Assembly: GCA_963575745.1 (NCBI GenBank)
Contig: CAUYUJ010021048.1
Span: 576,001 to 640,000 of the forward strand
Direction of reading: 5' to 3'
DNA: 64,000 nucleotides
DNA from: Prorocentrum cordatum
Taxonomy: Eukaryota; Sar; Dinophyceae; Prorocentrales; Prorocentraceae
The notes under the pieces are model-generated. The model did not search any database. It was given only the letters and a program-made list of their open reading frames with translations, and was not told the DNA's origin. This document shows positions 43,716 through 53,438 of the stretch, piece by piece. The first letter of the stretch is position 1. The number at the start of each line of letters is the position of its first letter. The translations under genes and the position numbers were made by a program.

Positions 43716-45497
43716 CACAGAGCAGAGTTTGCACAGAAACAGTCGCGAACTCAGCGCGAAACCCTCGCGCGCACTTTTGAACCCCTGCGACTCCACAATC
43801 CCCCGTTCTCTCGGCCACCGCGTCGCGGTCGCACCGGCGGCGGCAGACCCCGCAGCCCGGGCTCGAGGTGTCGCTGGCGGTGACCTCGTCGTGCCAGTCC
43901 GCGCTGGTGAAGACGACGAAGAGCGGCAGCAGCGAGCGGACATGCCAGAGCTCGCGCCGCACCGACGGCCAGAGCGGCATCGCCTCGTCCTTCGCGGAGG
44001 CAGTGAAGGCGTAGACCGAGTCGAAGACGGCCAGGGAGCACCTCTTGAGCAGCATGACCCAGGTGCAGTGGCCCACGACGATCTCCAGGATGGACCCGCG
44101 AACCTTCGACCGTCGGAGCAGCTCCTCGATGGCGAAGCGGAGCCGCCAGGCTCGGCGCGCAGAGACCCGCGCCGAGTGGTGATGCCCGTCGGGCCCGAGC
44201 CCCACGAAGCTGGTCGACCTGGTTGCCTCAACCTGCTCTTGGACGACAAAGCCGAGGGAGAAGGGTCCTCGCTCAACCTTGCGGCCCACGGACTGAACCT
44301 GAGCCCGCTGCGGGCCTGCGACGAGGTAGGCGTCAACGTACGCGGCGCCCGCGACAGGCAGCTGGGTCGCAAGAACCACGCCGCGGCTGCGGTCGCGGAC
44401 CTGCTGCGCGGGGCCGACGCGGGCACGGGCGAGCGCGGCCCCCGAGACGCACTGGCAGAGGTGCAGCGCCCAGGACCAGCCCATCGGCAGGATGGCGAGC
44501 TGGGGGAGCAACCACTCGGACTCGTGAACCGCGACGCCGTCGAGCTCAGAAATGCCAGCGAGCCCAGCGCGAACAGGTGGCAGGGAGAAGTACTCACAGA
44601 GGCCCTCGGGGACCTGCATGGCGTAGAAGGCGTTGGAGATGTCTCCGCTGCTGAACCATGTGTCGCCGCCGCCCTGCGTCTCCACGCGAGCGAAGGCGCT
44701 GCCGCTGGGCAGCTCGGTGCAGGGAGGTGACCTGAAACGCGCGTTGCAGACGCGGGTGTCGAAGATGAACCGCTGCTGGCCCGACTTCTCGGCCGCCGCG
44801 AAGACTCCCAGGAGCCCGCGACAACCACGAGCTGGAGGAAGGCGCAGCATGCCACTGCCCAGGAGCTCCTTGATGAACTCGCCGTCGGTGGCAGGGTGTC
44901 GGAGCTTGGGATCGATGTAGGGTTGAGAGAGTCCGAGGTCTCGTCGAAGGGCCGCTGCTTCCTCAGGTGGGCGAAGCACATGGGCCTTCCAGTCCTGCAG
45001 CCACAGACGGTCGGCCTCCAGAAGGGCGTCATGCAGCGCAACAGGCGCCGAGCCGACAGAAGGCCAGGGCACCAGGTCCTTGCTGTAGGAGACCATGTTG
45101 CCACGCCCCGCGGAGTAGAGCGGGCAGCTGGAGCAGAGTTCGGAGAGCGAACTGGAGCGGGATATGTCAGCTGGCGGGCCGCCGAACTTGACATACTGCG
45201 CAGCAATGTGGTCGAGCGACCGCTGCTGCAAACTGAGGGGCGCTTCCGAGTTGGCGGCGTCCCGCCCCCACCAAGCCAGTTGATCGCCTTGATGCCGTCG
45301 CTGGCCAAGTCGATCCGAGCCAGAGCACCGCCGCGACCGCCAGTATCTGGGGGAACTTCGCGAGGTAGAAGAGGAAGGGGAAGAGCGTTTCGCTGACGAC
45401 TGGCAGCCGTGGGCTGTCAGGAGCGAGGGGCCGGAAGGGAGTCCTCCAGGATGGCCGAGGTCCTGGCGACCGCGGCGCAAACGCCGTTCGGCGCCAG
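43715..45497 (-). CDS. pol: Element 2a reverse transcriptase, RNase H truncated
   Basis: One open frame without introns. Landmarks: LWLQDWKAHVLRPPEE, QRFIFDTRVCNARFRSPPCT (fingers), motif A SSGDISNAFYAMQVPEGL near 44650, LPMGWSWALHLCQ near 44490, motif C AAYVDAYLVAG near 44345-44322, and TSFVGLGPDG near 44205. RNase H begins ASDTSSPGCGVCRRRCDRD near 43880 and is lost in the GGA tract after about 30 more codons. Motif C has Ala where canonical RTs have the second Asp and where element 3 has Asn, so activity is doubtful. Translation past about 43715 is Leu-rich microsatellite. Confidence 0.7.
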
Positions 45498-46720
45498 CTA
45501 GGACTTGGTAGCCCTGCCAGCGCAACTGCCCTGTCCACCGCCGCGGCCACCGGCGGGCGGGGGGAGCAGCTGCCGCTCCTCGCGCGCCTTGCGACGCTCC
45601 TTCGTGATGGCCGACTCGGCAGCCAACTGCTTCGAGATCCACCCGGACAGGGCGAGGCAAACCATGAGCTCTTTTGCGGACTGCATCTCCTTGAAGAGAA
45701 ACTGCCCATCACCGTCGCTGCCAAGCGACCGTGAGGAGACCAATTTGTCTCTACACCGCACTTCCAGGGCTGATGCTGCCGCGCGACCAACTCCATGGAG
45801 GCCAGGTTCGACCCGTCGAGCTGGTCGCATGACGGGGCGACCTGCATGATCCTGGGAAACTCCAGATGCATCGGGGCGATGGGATCGTCATCAGGCACTG
45901 TGGATCCAAACGCCGCCTTCCAGGCGAGATGGTGTCCCAGAAGCGAGCCCCTGTTCTTCACCTGGTATGTCGCGGCCCAGTGGTGCGTGGAAGTGCCCGG
46001 CACAGGCCGCTCGAGGAAACTGGTCGGTCGCATGAACTGCGCGCTGTCCCGGGATTCCCGATGCCTTGGGCCCTGCATGTCGTGGGCCGTAGCGAGCGTC
46101 CGCAGGTCCCCAGGTCTTGGGGCAGCAGCGCTGTCGGGAGACGCGGGGGCTGCAGCGGCGACGCGGTCCCCACCGGCGGCGGGGGCAGCGACAACCATGG
46201 CAGCAATCCCAGCGAGCCCGCCACCAGCGGCCGGGGCGCCCGCCGCGCCGCCAGCGGCTGCCGGAGCAGGGGCGGCGGCGGCTGCAGCGGCGCCGCCGAC
46301 TGCCGCGGGCACGCCCGCGGCGATGCCGCCTGCCAGAGGCGCGCCGCCTGCGGCCACGAGGGGGGCGGGCAGGCCGCCACCGCCAGCGGCGCCCGGAGGA
46401 GGGGCAGCAACAGGAAGACCCCCGCCCAGGCCGCGCTCGCGCCCCGCCATCTTCGCGGCTCCGAGCGCGAAGGCATGGGCCAGCTGGGCGACCATCGGCA
46501 TTGCGGCGAAGTCGTACCGTCGCAACCCAGGGGGTGCGACGGCACCCTGCGGGGCTGCGGCAGGGCCCCACTCCTTCCACCAGTTGCGGATGTCCGCGTT
46601 CCCCGCGTCGCACTCCTCGACGTAGACCTCGAAGTCGGAGGGCGGCGCTGGTGGGGGCTTGAGCGGATTCGGCGGCGACGGGCCGAAGGGCGCAGCAGAG
46701 CAATCACGTGGCCCCCACAA
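45498..46720 (-). CDS. gag: Element 2a gag-like protein
   Basis: The leader region shares GCGGHVIALL with element 3. A central Ala/Gly/Pro-rich stretch (about residues 80-190) is probably flexible. The conserved part follows: SAQFMRPTSFLERPVPGTST, HHWAATYQVKNRGSLLGHHL, MHLEFPRIMQVAPSCDQLDG and SNLASMELVARQHQPW. A frame change near 45800 continues as LVSSRSLGSDGDGQFLFKEM and CLALSGWISKQLAAESAITK, ending in a Gly/Arg tail with the stop at 45498. The frame change may be a frameshift or short intron. Structural role inferred from position before RT. No zinc knuckle is seen. Confidence 0.55.
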
Positions 46721-46724
46721 CCAT
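46655..46724 (-). promoter_or_regulatory. Shared 5' terminus of the element 2/3 family
   Basis: On the minus strand ATGGTTGTGG, a variable 4-5 bases, CACGTGATTGCTCTGCTG and then CGTCGCCGCCGARTCCGCT occurs here and at 53442-53385. Flanks outside ATGGTTGTGG are unrelated, which fixes the 5' edge. It may hold promoter or leader signals; that is inference. Confidence 0.6.
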
Positions 46725-47090
46725 GCTCTTTGTTGCGTCTTCTCGGCGGAGAACGTTTTCTGTTGCGAGCGAGGCCCAAAGAGCAGCCACTGATGAAGGT
46801 TAAAGTGGCCTGGAAACGAGGCCGAGCGAGATCATTCGAACGCGCGGAGTCTGCAACGCACTGCCCCGAACCTTCAGGCCCCAAGCCATAGTTCACAGCC
46901 ACGGGGAGCGGAGTGCGGACAGGCAGTTCCGATTAAAAGGGGGGGGGGGGGGGGCGACGAGGGTGCTTTTCGACATTCCCGCTATACAAATCAACCTGTA
47001 TGACGCTCTAACCATACTGAAGACATCAAAACCCGAGCTAAACGCTTCGCAAGTTTCGGAGGGTGAGCCGCCGTTTCACGCGCGCTTCTG
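46725..47090. other. Spacer with G homopolymer; no gene
   Basis: Contains an 18-base G run near 46938. The rest is non-repetitive with nothing recognised. Confidence 0.4.
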
Positions 47091-47094
47091 TCCT

Positions 47095-47760
47095 CTAATA
47101 TAATGCGTTTTCTGCCCGAGGAAGAACAAACAGCCATGCCGACCCTTGCATGTGGCAGCTCCGGGGCGCCCCAAGATTCCCAGATCTAAATCGGCCCCGC
47201 CAAAAAACCAGTCTGGTGGCCTTCCGATGGGGCGTCCCGAAAGCACAATGATTGACTACCGACGTGCGAGCATCCGAGCGGTCCAGTAACGGAGCGAAAA
47301 CAGGATCGTGCCATATATAAATGCTATGCGGGTGCTCGATGCAAAAAGGAATGCGCATTCGGCAGCGCAGGCGAATCGTGCGAATACAGAAATCCAGACA
47401 GGCATTTCCAACGAGGACGTTGTCGCGCTGGACTTGGGGCAACCCTGGGGGGCCTCGAGGGAAGGCCTTACTCCTTAGGGCACGTTCGCGTTTTGCACAA
47501 CCGACAACGACGTGCAAGGCGGAGCCATCGTGACCGCCAGCGCCTGTCCCGCGCGCATCCGAGCGCGGAGGTCCAGCTCTACGCAGCGTCGCAGCAGGTC
47601 GCCCGGCAGCCCCGACAGGATGTCCCACTCGCGTGAGCTGTAGCCCGCCTGCCGCGCCGCCGCAGCCACTCGCCCTCGGCCGCTGAACAGCTCGGCGAGG
47701 AAGGGCGTCGCGGCCTCGGCGCCGGCATCGGCGGGCGGCACCCGCGCGCGAGGCACTCCT
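47095..47760 (-). pseudogene. Element 3 C5-like DNA methyltransferase
   Basis: Motif I is FLAELFSGRGRVAAAARQAG near 47705. REWDILSGLPGDLLRRCVEL and RAGQALAVTMAPPCTSLSVV follow, with motif IV Cys near 47520. A one-base frameshift at about 47480 then leads to LRSKAFPRGPPGLPQVQRDN, LVGNACLDFCIRTIRLRCRM, PFCIEHPHSIYIWHDPVFAP (motif VI, EHP for ENP), NHCAFGTPHRKATRLVFW and an ending near 47095. Domain order and the conserved GN..L...F, CxFG..xRK and final C..xG..H parts match element 2b, so both descend from one retroelement-borne enzyme. It probably methylated cytosine; specificity and purpose (cDNA protection, self-silencing or anti-silencing) are unknown. Confidence 0.65.
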
Positions 47761-47845
47761 CGAGGCGGCGCTCGCAGTCGAGGGCGCGGGCCTGCTGCGC
47801 GGCCGACAGCCCCCGCCGGGCGTCGTTCAGCCGCCCTGCCCTCTC

Positions 47846-48382
47846 GTGCCTGGCCACGCTCTTGGCGGCCGTTCACCTCCCGCGCTTCACGCACTCGTCG
47901 AGGCTGCGATCTCGCGCGGCCCTGTCGATCGAGATCCCGCTGTGGCGACCCTGATAAGGAATTATCTTGAAGTTCAGGGCCACCGCAGCCTGCGCGAACA
48001 TCTGATAGAATTGGCTGTAGTCCCCTGGGAACAGCTTCTCGTCCTGCGGCCCCTTCGCCAGCCCGGCGAAGACGCAGCTCAGCCACGGAGCGCGGGATGA
48101 GCCGCCACGACCGCGGCCGGCGCGCTCCAAGCGGTCGGCGCCGACCAGGGCCGCGTCATTACTCGCGCCCGTGTCGGCGGGCCTCGCGGCGACATGCGAC
48201 GCGGCCGAGCCCTCCTCCTCGAGCCGGGGGGGCCCCGGAAGAAGGGCCGTAGGTGCCTGCGGGCAAGCGCCAGGGTCCAGGCCCTCAAGGGCCCACCTGT
48301 CATGCTTCGCTTCCACCTGAGGCAGCAGGTGGGTCACGCATTTTTCCGCTTCATACTCCATTGCAAACAATATGCCCCCCAT
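47846..48382 (-). pseudogene. Element 3 tyrosine recombinase, C-terminal part
   Basis: Only the C-terminal half remains. FPGDYSQFYQMFAQAAVALN and FKIIPYQGRHSGISIDRAAR carry the box II Arg. Next is DECVKRGR, then TGA at 47875-47873, then TAAKSVARHERAGRLND. Element 2b reads RGGWAS at the stop, so TGA replaces the conserved Trp. The nucleophile Tyr is His (CAC, 48-base codon position 47848-47846). Box I and the core-binding domain are absent: RNase H is followed at once by unrelated low-complexity sequence, pointing to an internal deletion around 48.3 kb. The linker LNDARRGLSAAQQARALDCE leads into the methyltransferase. Confidence 0.6.
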
Positions 48383-48410
48383 CGTCGCTGCTCTTGAACT
48401 CCGAAGGGAT

Positions 48411-49146
48411 CTACCTATAACTGAACCTGAGTCCGCGCCCGAAAGAGCAGGCTGCCGCTCGCCGAATCATCGCCAGCAGCTTGTAGCCCCGAGCCCGCGA
48501 CCGTGAGAAGGCGAGGGTCGCTGCCATGTTGCCCCCCAGCAGAAGGGCGCGGCCGTCGTGTCCAACGCGAGAGCAAGCCACGCGCCCCACGGCTTCGATC
48601 AGCTCTCGGCCTTCGAGATGGAGGATGCCCTCCATGAAAGCCCACCGATCCGCCAAGACCGCCCGCCAGAGCCCAGCATGCAGCAGCTCCGCCGGGGCCC
48701 CGGCTCCAGCGCGCCACCTCCTCGTCCGCGATCGCGACCTCGGCAGCCCGTGCGCCATCGCCGCCATCCGCCAACAGCTCCAGGCCAGCGGCCTCCACGG
48801 CATGCTGCCGCGCGGCTCCCGCGCCCAGGCGGCAGCGGGCGCGCTCGCGCGCCCTGCCCGCGCGCCCGACGCCCCTCGGGCCCCATTGCGAATAAGCCAG
48901 CCCGAAGCCGCCCGGGGACGCGTCGGACTGGTAGACGCCCGGCGACCACCCAGCATCCCAGTCGGTGCGCAGAGGAATCATCAGCCCTGAGAAAACCCGA
49001 AGTTCCTCCATGTTGCCCCAGAGCACGACCCTCTCGAAGTAATGGCGCTGGATGAAGCGGTAGATGCAATGGAAGACGCTCAGGCTCTCCCGCCGCGCCA
49101 GCCCCAGGAAGGTAAGATGGCCGACGGCAATGTCAAATTGTTGACG
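48411..49146 (-). pseudogene. Element 3 RNase H
   Basis: The domain opens with FDIAVGHLTFLGL, SLSVFHCIYRFIQRHYF, LWGNMEELRVFSGLMIPLRT and DWDAGWSPGVYQSDASPGGF (first Asp). After a frame change near 48880 it reads WAFMEGILHLEGRELIEAVG (Glu) and DGRALLLGGNMAATLAFSRS (Asn where RNase H has its Asp). It then reaches LRFSYR, TAG (48413-48411) and IPSEFKSSDD. Element 2b has RWIPSEP at the same place, so the TAG replaces a Trp codon. The Asp-to-Asn change and the stop both argue against activity. Confidence 0.6.
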
Positions 49147-49992
49147 CTTCGCGAACCCCCACCAGCCCATCCAGAAACGATGCCCAAAGGAATTGCCTCG
49201 ATCAGGGAAGTGGGCAGCACGCAGAGGAAGCCTGTGATACATCTTGGGAAAGCTTGAATCATCTTGGAAGTCATTTTGGGCCCCCCCAAGCGCTCTTGGA
49301 GTCATCTTAATCAGCGCCCCCCCCCCCCCCCCCCNNNNNNNNNNNNNNNNNNNNNNNNNNNNNNNNNNNNNNNNNNNNNNNNNNNNNNNNNNNNNNNNNN
49401 NNNNNNNNNNNNNNNNNNNNNNNNNNNNNNNNNNTCGAATCGTCCTCCGCCACTGCCGCGTATCCGCTGCCGCCGCCGCCGGCCCGCCGCCGCCGCGCGC
49501 CGCCCGTCGCCGGCCGCCGCCGCCGCCCGCCGCTGCCCGCCTTCGAATCGCCGCGCCGCTCCGCGGTACCGCTGCCGCCGCCGCTGCCGCCGCCGCCGCT
49601 GCCGCCGCCGCGCCGCCGCCGCCCCCGCCGCCGCCGCCGCCGCCATCGCCGCCGCCGCCGCCGCAGCCGCCGCGGCCGCTGCCCCCGTCGCAGCCGCCGC
49701 AGCCGCCGCCGCCAAGTGAACTCTGCAATGTTTTGTGACAGGGATGGTGGGGGGAGGCCGGATCGGGTTCGCTGCGCGAGATTGGAGGCATAGCGCGTTT
49801 GGCATTGTTTTCCTTGCGCGGGATGGTGGGTGGGGGGCCGCATTGACCCTGGTTGGCTCCCAGTCGCCTGGGGGGGGTATAGTAATAAGAAACAATGATT
49901 ACCCGTCCCCGAAGGGTGAGCAGGAGGGGTGGAAGAGGAAACTCCCTAAACCACAGACGCCCAGAAGGCTGGCGGGACTCCAGGCCGCTCAC
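49147..49992 (-). other. Intron-like insert between RT and RNase H of element 3
   Basis: Starts with a consensus donor (CGCAAG/GTGAGC at 49993/49992) and ends GCGAAG/CGTCAA at 49147/49146, joining APLRRRK to RQQFDIAVGHLTFLGL, a conserved junction in this family. It contains a GCC-rich microsatellite (49480-49720), a C run at 49309-49334 and the assembly gap, so its true length is unknown. Confidence 0.6.
49335..49434. other. Assembly gap (100 N)
   Basis: Exactly 100 N bordered by a C homopolymer (49309-49334). The same element reads coherently on both sides, so the join is probably right although the gap size is nominal. Confidence 0.98.
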
Positions 49993-51552
49993 CTTGCGGC
50001 GCCGTAGCGGCGCCTGCACCGCGCCGCGAACTCGCCAATACCTTGCGGGCGTGGGCCTCGCGAAACCAGCGCGGCCGTCGAGCTGCGCGCCCAGGGCCTC
50101 GCCGCCAGCGTTGCTCAGGGCGGTCTCGTGCGCCGCGAGGCCGGCGCCCCCAGAGGACCTCGTGGCGGCGACCAGGGCCGCGTGGACCTGGCTCTTCGCG
50201 CCGCCGAACATCCCGGCGTTGTCGACGTAGGTGCAGCGGCCCAGAGCACGCGATCTATTCAAGATCAGCGGGGGGCCGCGGTCCGTCATCTCCAGCGCGC
50301 CCTCCAGCTCTCGCAGCGCCGCCATGCGATGCGAGTTGGCCGACTGGGCGAAGCGTGGTGACCAGGCCCAGCCCATTGGCAGGGCGCGCGCCAGTGGGTA
50401 GATCAGCGCGCCCCTGGCCAGCGCGACGCCCCCCCGGGGGCGCGATGCCCAGCTCCGCGGCCCGCAGCGGCGGGCAGCCGAAGAACTCCTGAAGCCCCGG
50501 GCCGTCGTCCAGCAGGAGCCTGCGGAAGCAGTCCTTCACGTCGCCCACCCCCGGTCAGGTGCCCAGGCCGCCCAGGGCGTCGTCGAGCTCCTCGCCCGGC
50601 CCAGGGCCCCTCGCCGTCGACCTGCCGACGCGGCTGCAGCCATCGCCGCTCGCGAGACCCACCCTTCGAACAGGCGGTTCGCTGGGCGGCAGCCCAGGAT
50701 CAGCCGCTGGCGGTCGCCCTTCTACTTCGCGAAAAAGATCCCCACTTGGCAGCGGCACGCGGTAGACGGTCGCACCGAGCCCACCTTCAGCAGCCTCTTC
50801 ACCAGGCCGACGTAGGCGGGGCGCTTGTGACTCAATACTGGGCCCATGCAACGTCGAATTGGCCCGCGCCATGCATGAGTTTCATCCACCTCGTCAGGCG
50901 AACGCATCATGTGGCTCTCGTAACCCTTCAACTGAATCCGCGCCGCCTCCAGCAGCAGGTCCGAGACTCGCGGCGCGCCAGCCAGATCGTCGGGCGCCGA
51001 CGGCGGGGCGCGGGGGAAGGGGGCCAGCGTCGCACAGGCCAGTTGGACGTAGCCGCCTCGACCCCGCAGCAGCTGGGCTAGACGCTGCTGCGGATCGCCC
51101 GCGCAGGCCGACGCGCCCCAGCTAGCCACCAAGGTCCGCGCCCGCCGCAGCGTCTCGTGCTGGATGTCCGCCACGCGGCTGCGCGTGGCGAGGCTAGGCG
51201 GTGCTCCTGGAGGCCGCCGTTCAGCACCGTGCAACCAATTCAGACTTGCCAGACCCTCGTTGGCCAACCGGCGCACCAGCGCTCGATCGCGGCGGCCGAG
51301 CGGGGCAGCCAGGTCGGCGTCCAGCTGGCGCAGCTCAGGCAGAGGGTAGACCTGCCCGCCGCGCGCGGCCTCTGCCTCCAGGCCGGGGGGCGACCTCACC
51401 CCTGGCCCCGTGGCCGTCATTTCGCCGCGGCGTCGGCCGCCGCGTCGCCGGGGCTGCCTTGCCTCGCCCGCGCCCTCGACCGCCGCCTCTGCCTGCGCCG
51501 TCCTCAGCGCCGGCGCGGGGAAACCCTCCCGTCTCCAACGCGCCTGCCACAT
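49993..51552 (-). pseudogene. pol: Element 3 reverse transcriptase
   Basis: The N-terminal region has RRDRALVRRLANEGLASLNW and LVASWGASACAGDPQQRLAQ. The RT fingers start at YVGLVKRLLKVGSVRPST and CRCQVGIFFAK, after which the frame changes (about 50722; the next frame has RQRLILGCRPANRLFEGWVS). Motif A is GDVKDCFRRLLLDDGPGLQE near 50545-50490; motif B is ALPMGWAWSPRFAQSANSHR near 50380; motif C is CTYVDNAGMFG near 50235-50205. Motif C carries Asn in place of the second Asp, as in its relative element 2a (Ala). The last RT part, ARYWRVRGAVQAPLRRRK, ends exactly at a GT donor (49992). Two to three frame changes make it a probable pseudogene. Confidence 0.7.
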
Positions 51553-52246
51553 CCTCGATGCCGCCGGCGCCGCGCCCGCCCGCAGCCAGCGCCCTGCCGC
51601 GGCCGAGCGCCGTCAGGCGGTCTGCTTCATCGCGAGCCGCGCGGTTCCCGAAGCTCCGCGGCTCGGGCGAGACCACGTCGAAGGGTTCGCCAGTGCCCGT
51701 CATGAAGCGGCCTGTCCCCCAAGCAGCGGGCTGCCCTGGCGCGACCCGATGGGCCTCGGTGATCTGGGCGACCCGCCTCGCGGCAACCTCCAGGCTGGCC
51801 AGCCCGCCGAGTTTCGCCGCGTCGCAGGTCCCCGCCAACCAGAAGATGGTCACCAGACAGTTCAGCTCATGCCATGCGCGGTCGCGCTGGCCGATCCCGC
51901 ACTCCCCGCAGAAGTTCGACATCCACGTCTTCGGGTCGCCGCGGTGCTGCGTGAATCGCTGGCAGAGGTGGAGCGCGGTGCCAGCGCCGCGGAGCTCGCA
52001 GCCGTCCAGCGGCTCCTCGCAGCTCTCCCCGACCGCCTGGCGGCACTCCTTGAAGCGGGTTCCCTGCTCGTTCCACTCCACCGAGAGGGCCCGGACGTCC
52101 TCGCGGCTGGCGGCGTCGCCGCCATCATCTCGAGGAGCGTCGGCGCCTCCTACTCCGGTGGGCTCCGCGCGGGCCAGGTCGCGGAGGTCGAGGGGTGCCC
52201 CGGCGGCGGGCGGCGCGGCGTCGACCAGAGCACCCCGCTCAGCCAC
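51335..52246 (-). CDS. gag: Element 3 gag-like protein
   Basis: An open frame continues the ORF1 reading after a frame change. Conserved parts: VRALSVEWNEQGTRFKECRQ, TALHLCQRFTQHRGDPKTWM, CGIGQRDRAWHELNCLVTIF, LAGTCDAAKLGGLASLEVAA, RRVAQITEAHRVAPGQPAAW and FMTGTGEPFDVVSPEPRSFG. The end is Gly/Arg-rich (GRGGGRGRGRGKAA), a plausible nucleic-acid-binding tail. No CCHC knuckle. The frame has no ATG near its beginning, so it is probably made as part of a longer polyprotein or after frameshifting. The family is known to me only from dinoflagellate retroelements; structural role inferred from position. Confidence 0.6.
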   Translation of the reverse strand: MAERGALVDAAPPAAGAPLDLRDLARAEPTGVGGADAPRDDGGDAASREDVRALSVEWNEQGTRFKECRQAVGESCEEPLDGCELRGAGTALHLCQRFTQHRGDPKTWMSNFCGECGIGQRDRAWHELNCLVTIFWLAGTCDAAKLGGLASLEVAARRVAQITEAHRVAPGQPAAWGTGRFMTGTGEPFDVVSPEPRSFGNRAARDEADRLTALGRGRALAAGGRGAGGIEDVAGALETGGFPRAGAEDGAGRGGGRGRGRGKAAPATRRPTPRRNDGHGARGEVAPRPGGRGRARRAGLPSA

Positions 52247-53438
52247 CCGGCCAGCATTGGCGCTCGCCGATCGGCGCGCCAGGTGGCCACGTCACCGACC
52301 GAGACCCGCTCGCACAGCACGGGGCGTCCGTCGGGACGGCTGCCGATCACCTTCGACCCCGCCGCGACGTCGCCAGAGGCTGCCGCAACCTCATCGCCGA
52401 GCTGCAGTCCGCCACCAGCGTGCACCTCCGCCACCAGCAGCACCGTCTCGGCGTCCTCCAGCGGGGGTGGGCCCAAGGCGGTGCGCGTCGCCTCCTCGTC
52501 GCCAGGAGCCTCGGGGGCCCTCGGGGCGCTCGTGAGGTCGCGCTTGCCCCTGGGCCGTCGCCTCGCGCCATCGAGCAATCCAGTGTCCAGGCCGCACTCG
52601 TCGCCATGCCAATCCACCATCGTGCTCGGCTCCTCCGCGAGGTGGCCGCCAAGCCCCGCGGGCAAGCGTCGCCCGCGGCGCTCCTCGCGCGCGAGCTCGC
52701 GACCCTCCAGCACCATCTGGCGGAGCACCTCGCGGGTGAGCTCTCCCTCGGACCTGACCACGTCGCCGCGGAAGCCCTCGGGCCAGCCGTGGGCCAGCGG
52801 GACGTGCCAGCGCCAGTCCGCCTTCCGCTCCACGTAGCGGTCGCCGTCAGGCGTCTCCACCACCTAGACCTAGCACTCGTGGCGGCGGTCACGGTGGACG
52901 GGCCAGAGTAGGAGCCGCTCGTGGGTCCACTCATCGCCAGCGAAATTCACGAGCAAGCGGGCTCCTGGGCGGCGCTCCTCGTAGGTCGACATGCTCACGT
53001 GCGGCCACAGGACGAGGGGATGCCCGAGGCGCCGCGCTCCACCGTCCCGCCAGGAACGCCAGCAGCACCAGCACCAGCCAGAACGGCCACGCCAAGGGAG
53101 CTCCCTCCGGCGGCGCTACCGCCACGGCCCAGGCGGGCAGCCCCGCCTCCGAGTCCGCCGGGCCTGGGCAGGGCTGCGGCGGCGGACAGCCCGGGCAGGC
53201 TGGGCAGGGCGGAAGGCGGCAATCGGGGCACGGCGCGCACGCCTGCCCCGAGAAAGCCACCCGCACCGCCTCCGCGGCCGCCCCGCGCGCCAGCTCTCGC
53301 AGCACGCCGGGCCCAGCCTCCGCCAGGGCCGCGCAGAGGAGGCCCTCCACCAGCATCTGGCAGCGGGGCCCGAGCGCGCTGAAGCTTGAGCGGACTCGGC
53401 GGCGACAGGCCAGCAGAGCAATCACGTGGTCGCCACAA
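52150..53438 (-). pseudogene. Element 3 ORF1: Cys-rich membrane protein leading into gag
   Basis: After GCGDHVIALLACRRRVRSSF comes a helical part (CQMLVEGLLCAALAEAGPGV, LRELARGAAAEAVRVAF). Next is a Cys/Pro-rich repeat (CAPCPDCRLPPCPACPGCPP) and one clear membrane helix (WPFWLVLVLLAFLAG, near 53080-53035). A charged part with FAGDEWTHERLLLWPVHRDR follows. Two in-frame TAG codons (52872-52870 and 52866-52864) precede VVETPDGDRYVERKADWRWH, where Trp codons would be natural. The segment continues to about 52150 before a one-base frame change into gag. A membrane-spanning, Cys-rich leader protein is unusual for a retroelement. Function unknown. Confidence 0.55.

Larger units (their letters stand above)
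43715..46724 (-). mobile_element. Element 2a: 5' half (gag, RT)
   Basis: Minus-strand remnant from a 5' end shared with element 3 (46724) through gag and RT to the beginning of RNase H, where it stops at the hairpin-GGA unit. It is the same family as elements 2b and 3 by domain style. Confidence 0.7.

Noticed and set aside
49335-49434. Misjoined contigs at the N gap
   Set aside because: RT lies on one side and the continuing RNase H of the same family on the other, in the same orientation and at the expected protein position, so the join is probably correct.
43866-53382. Plus-strand frames of 330-475 codons opposite elements 2a and 3
   Set aside because: Antisense shadows of the gag and RT reading frames, with Arg/Pro/Ala-biased composition and no motif.
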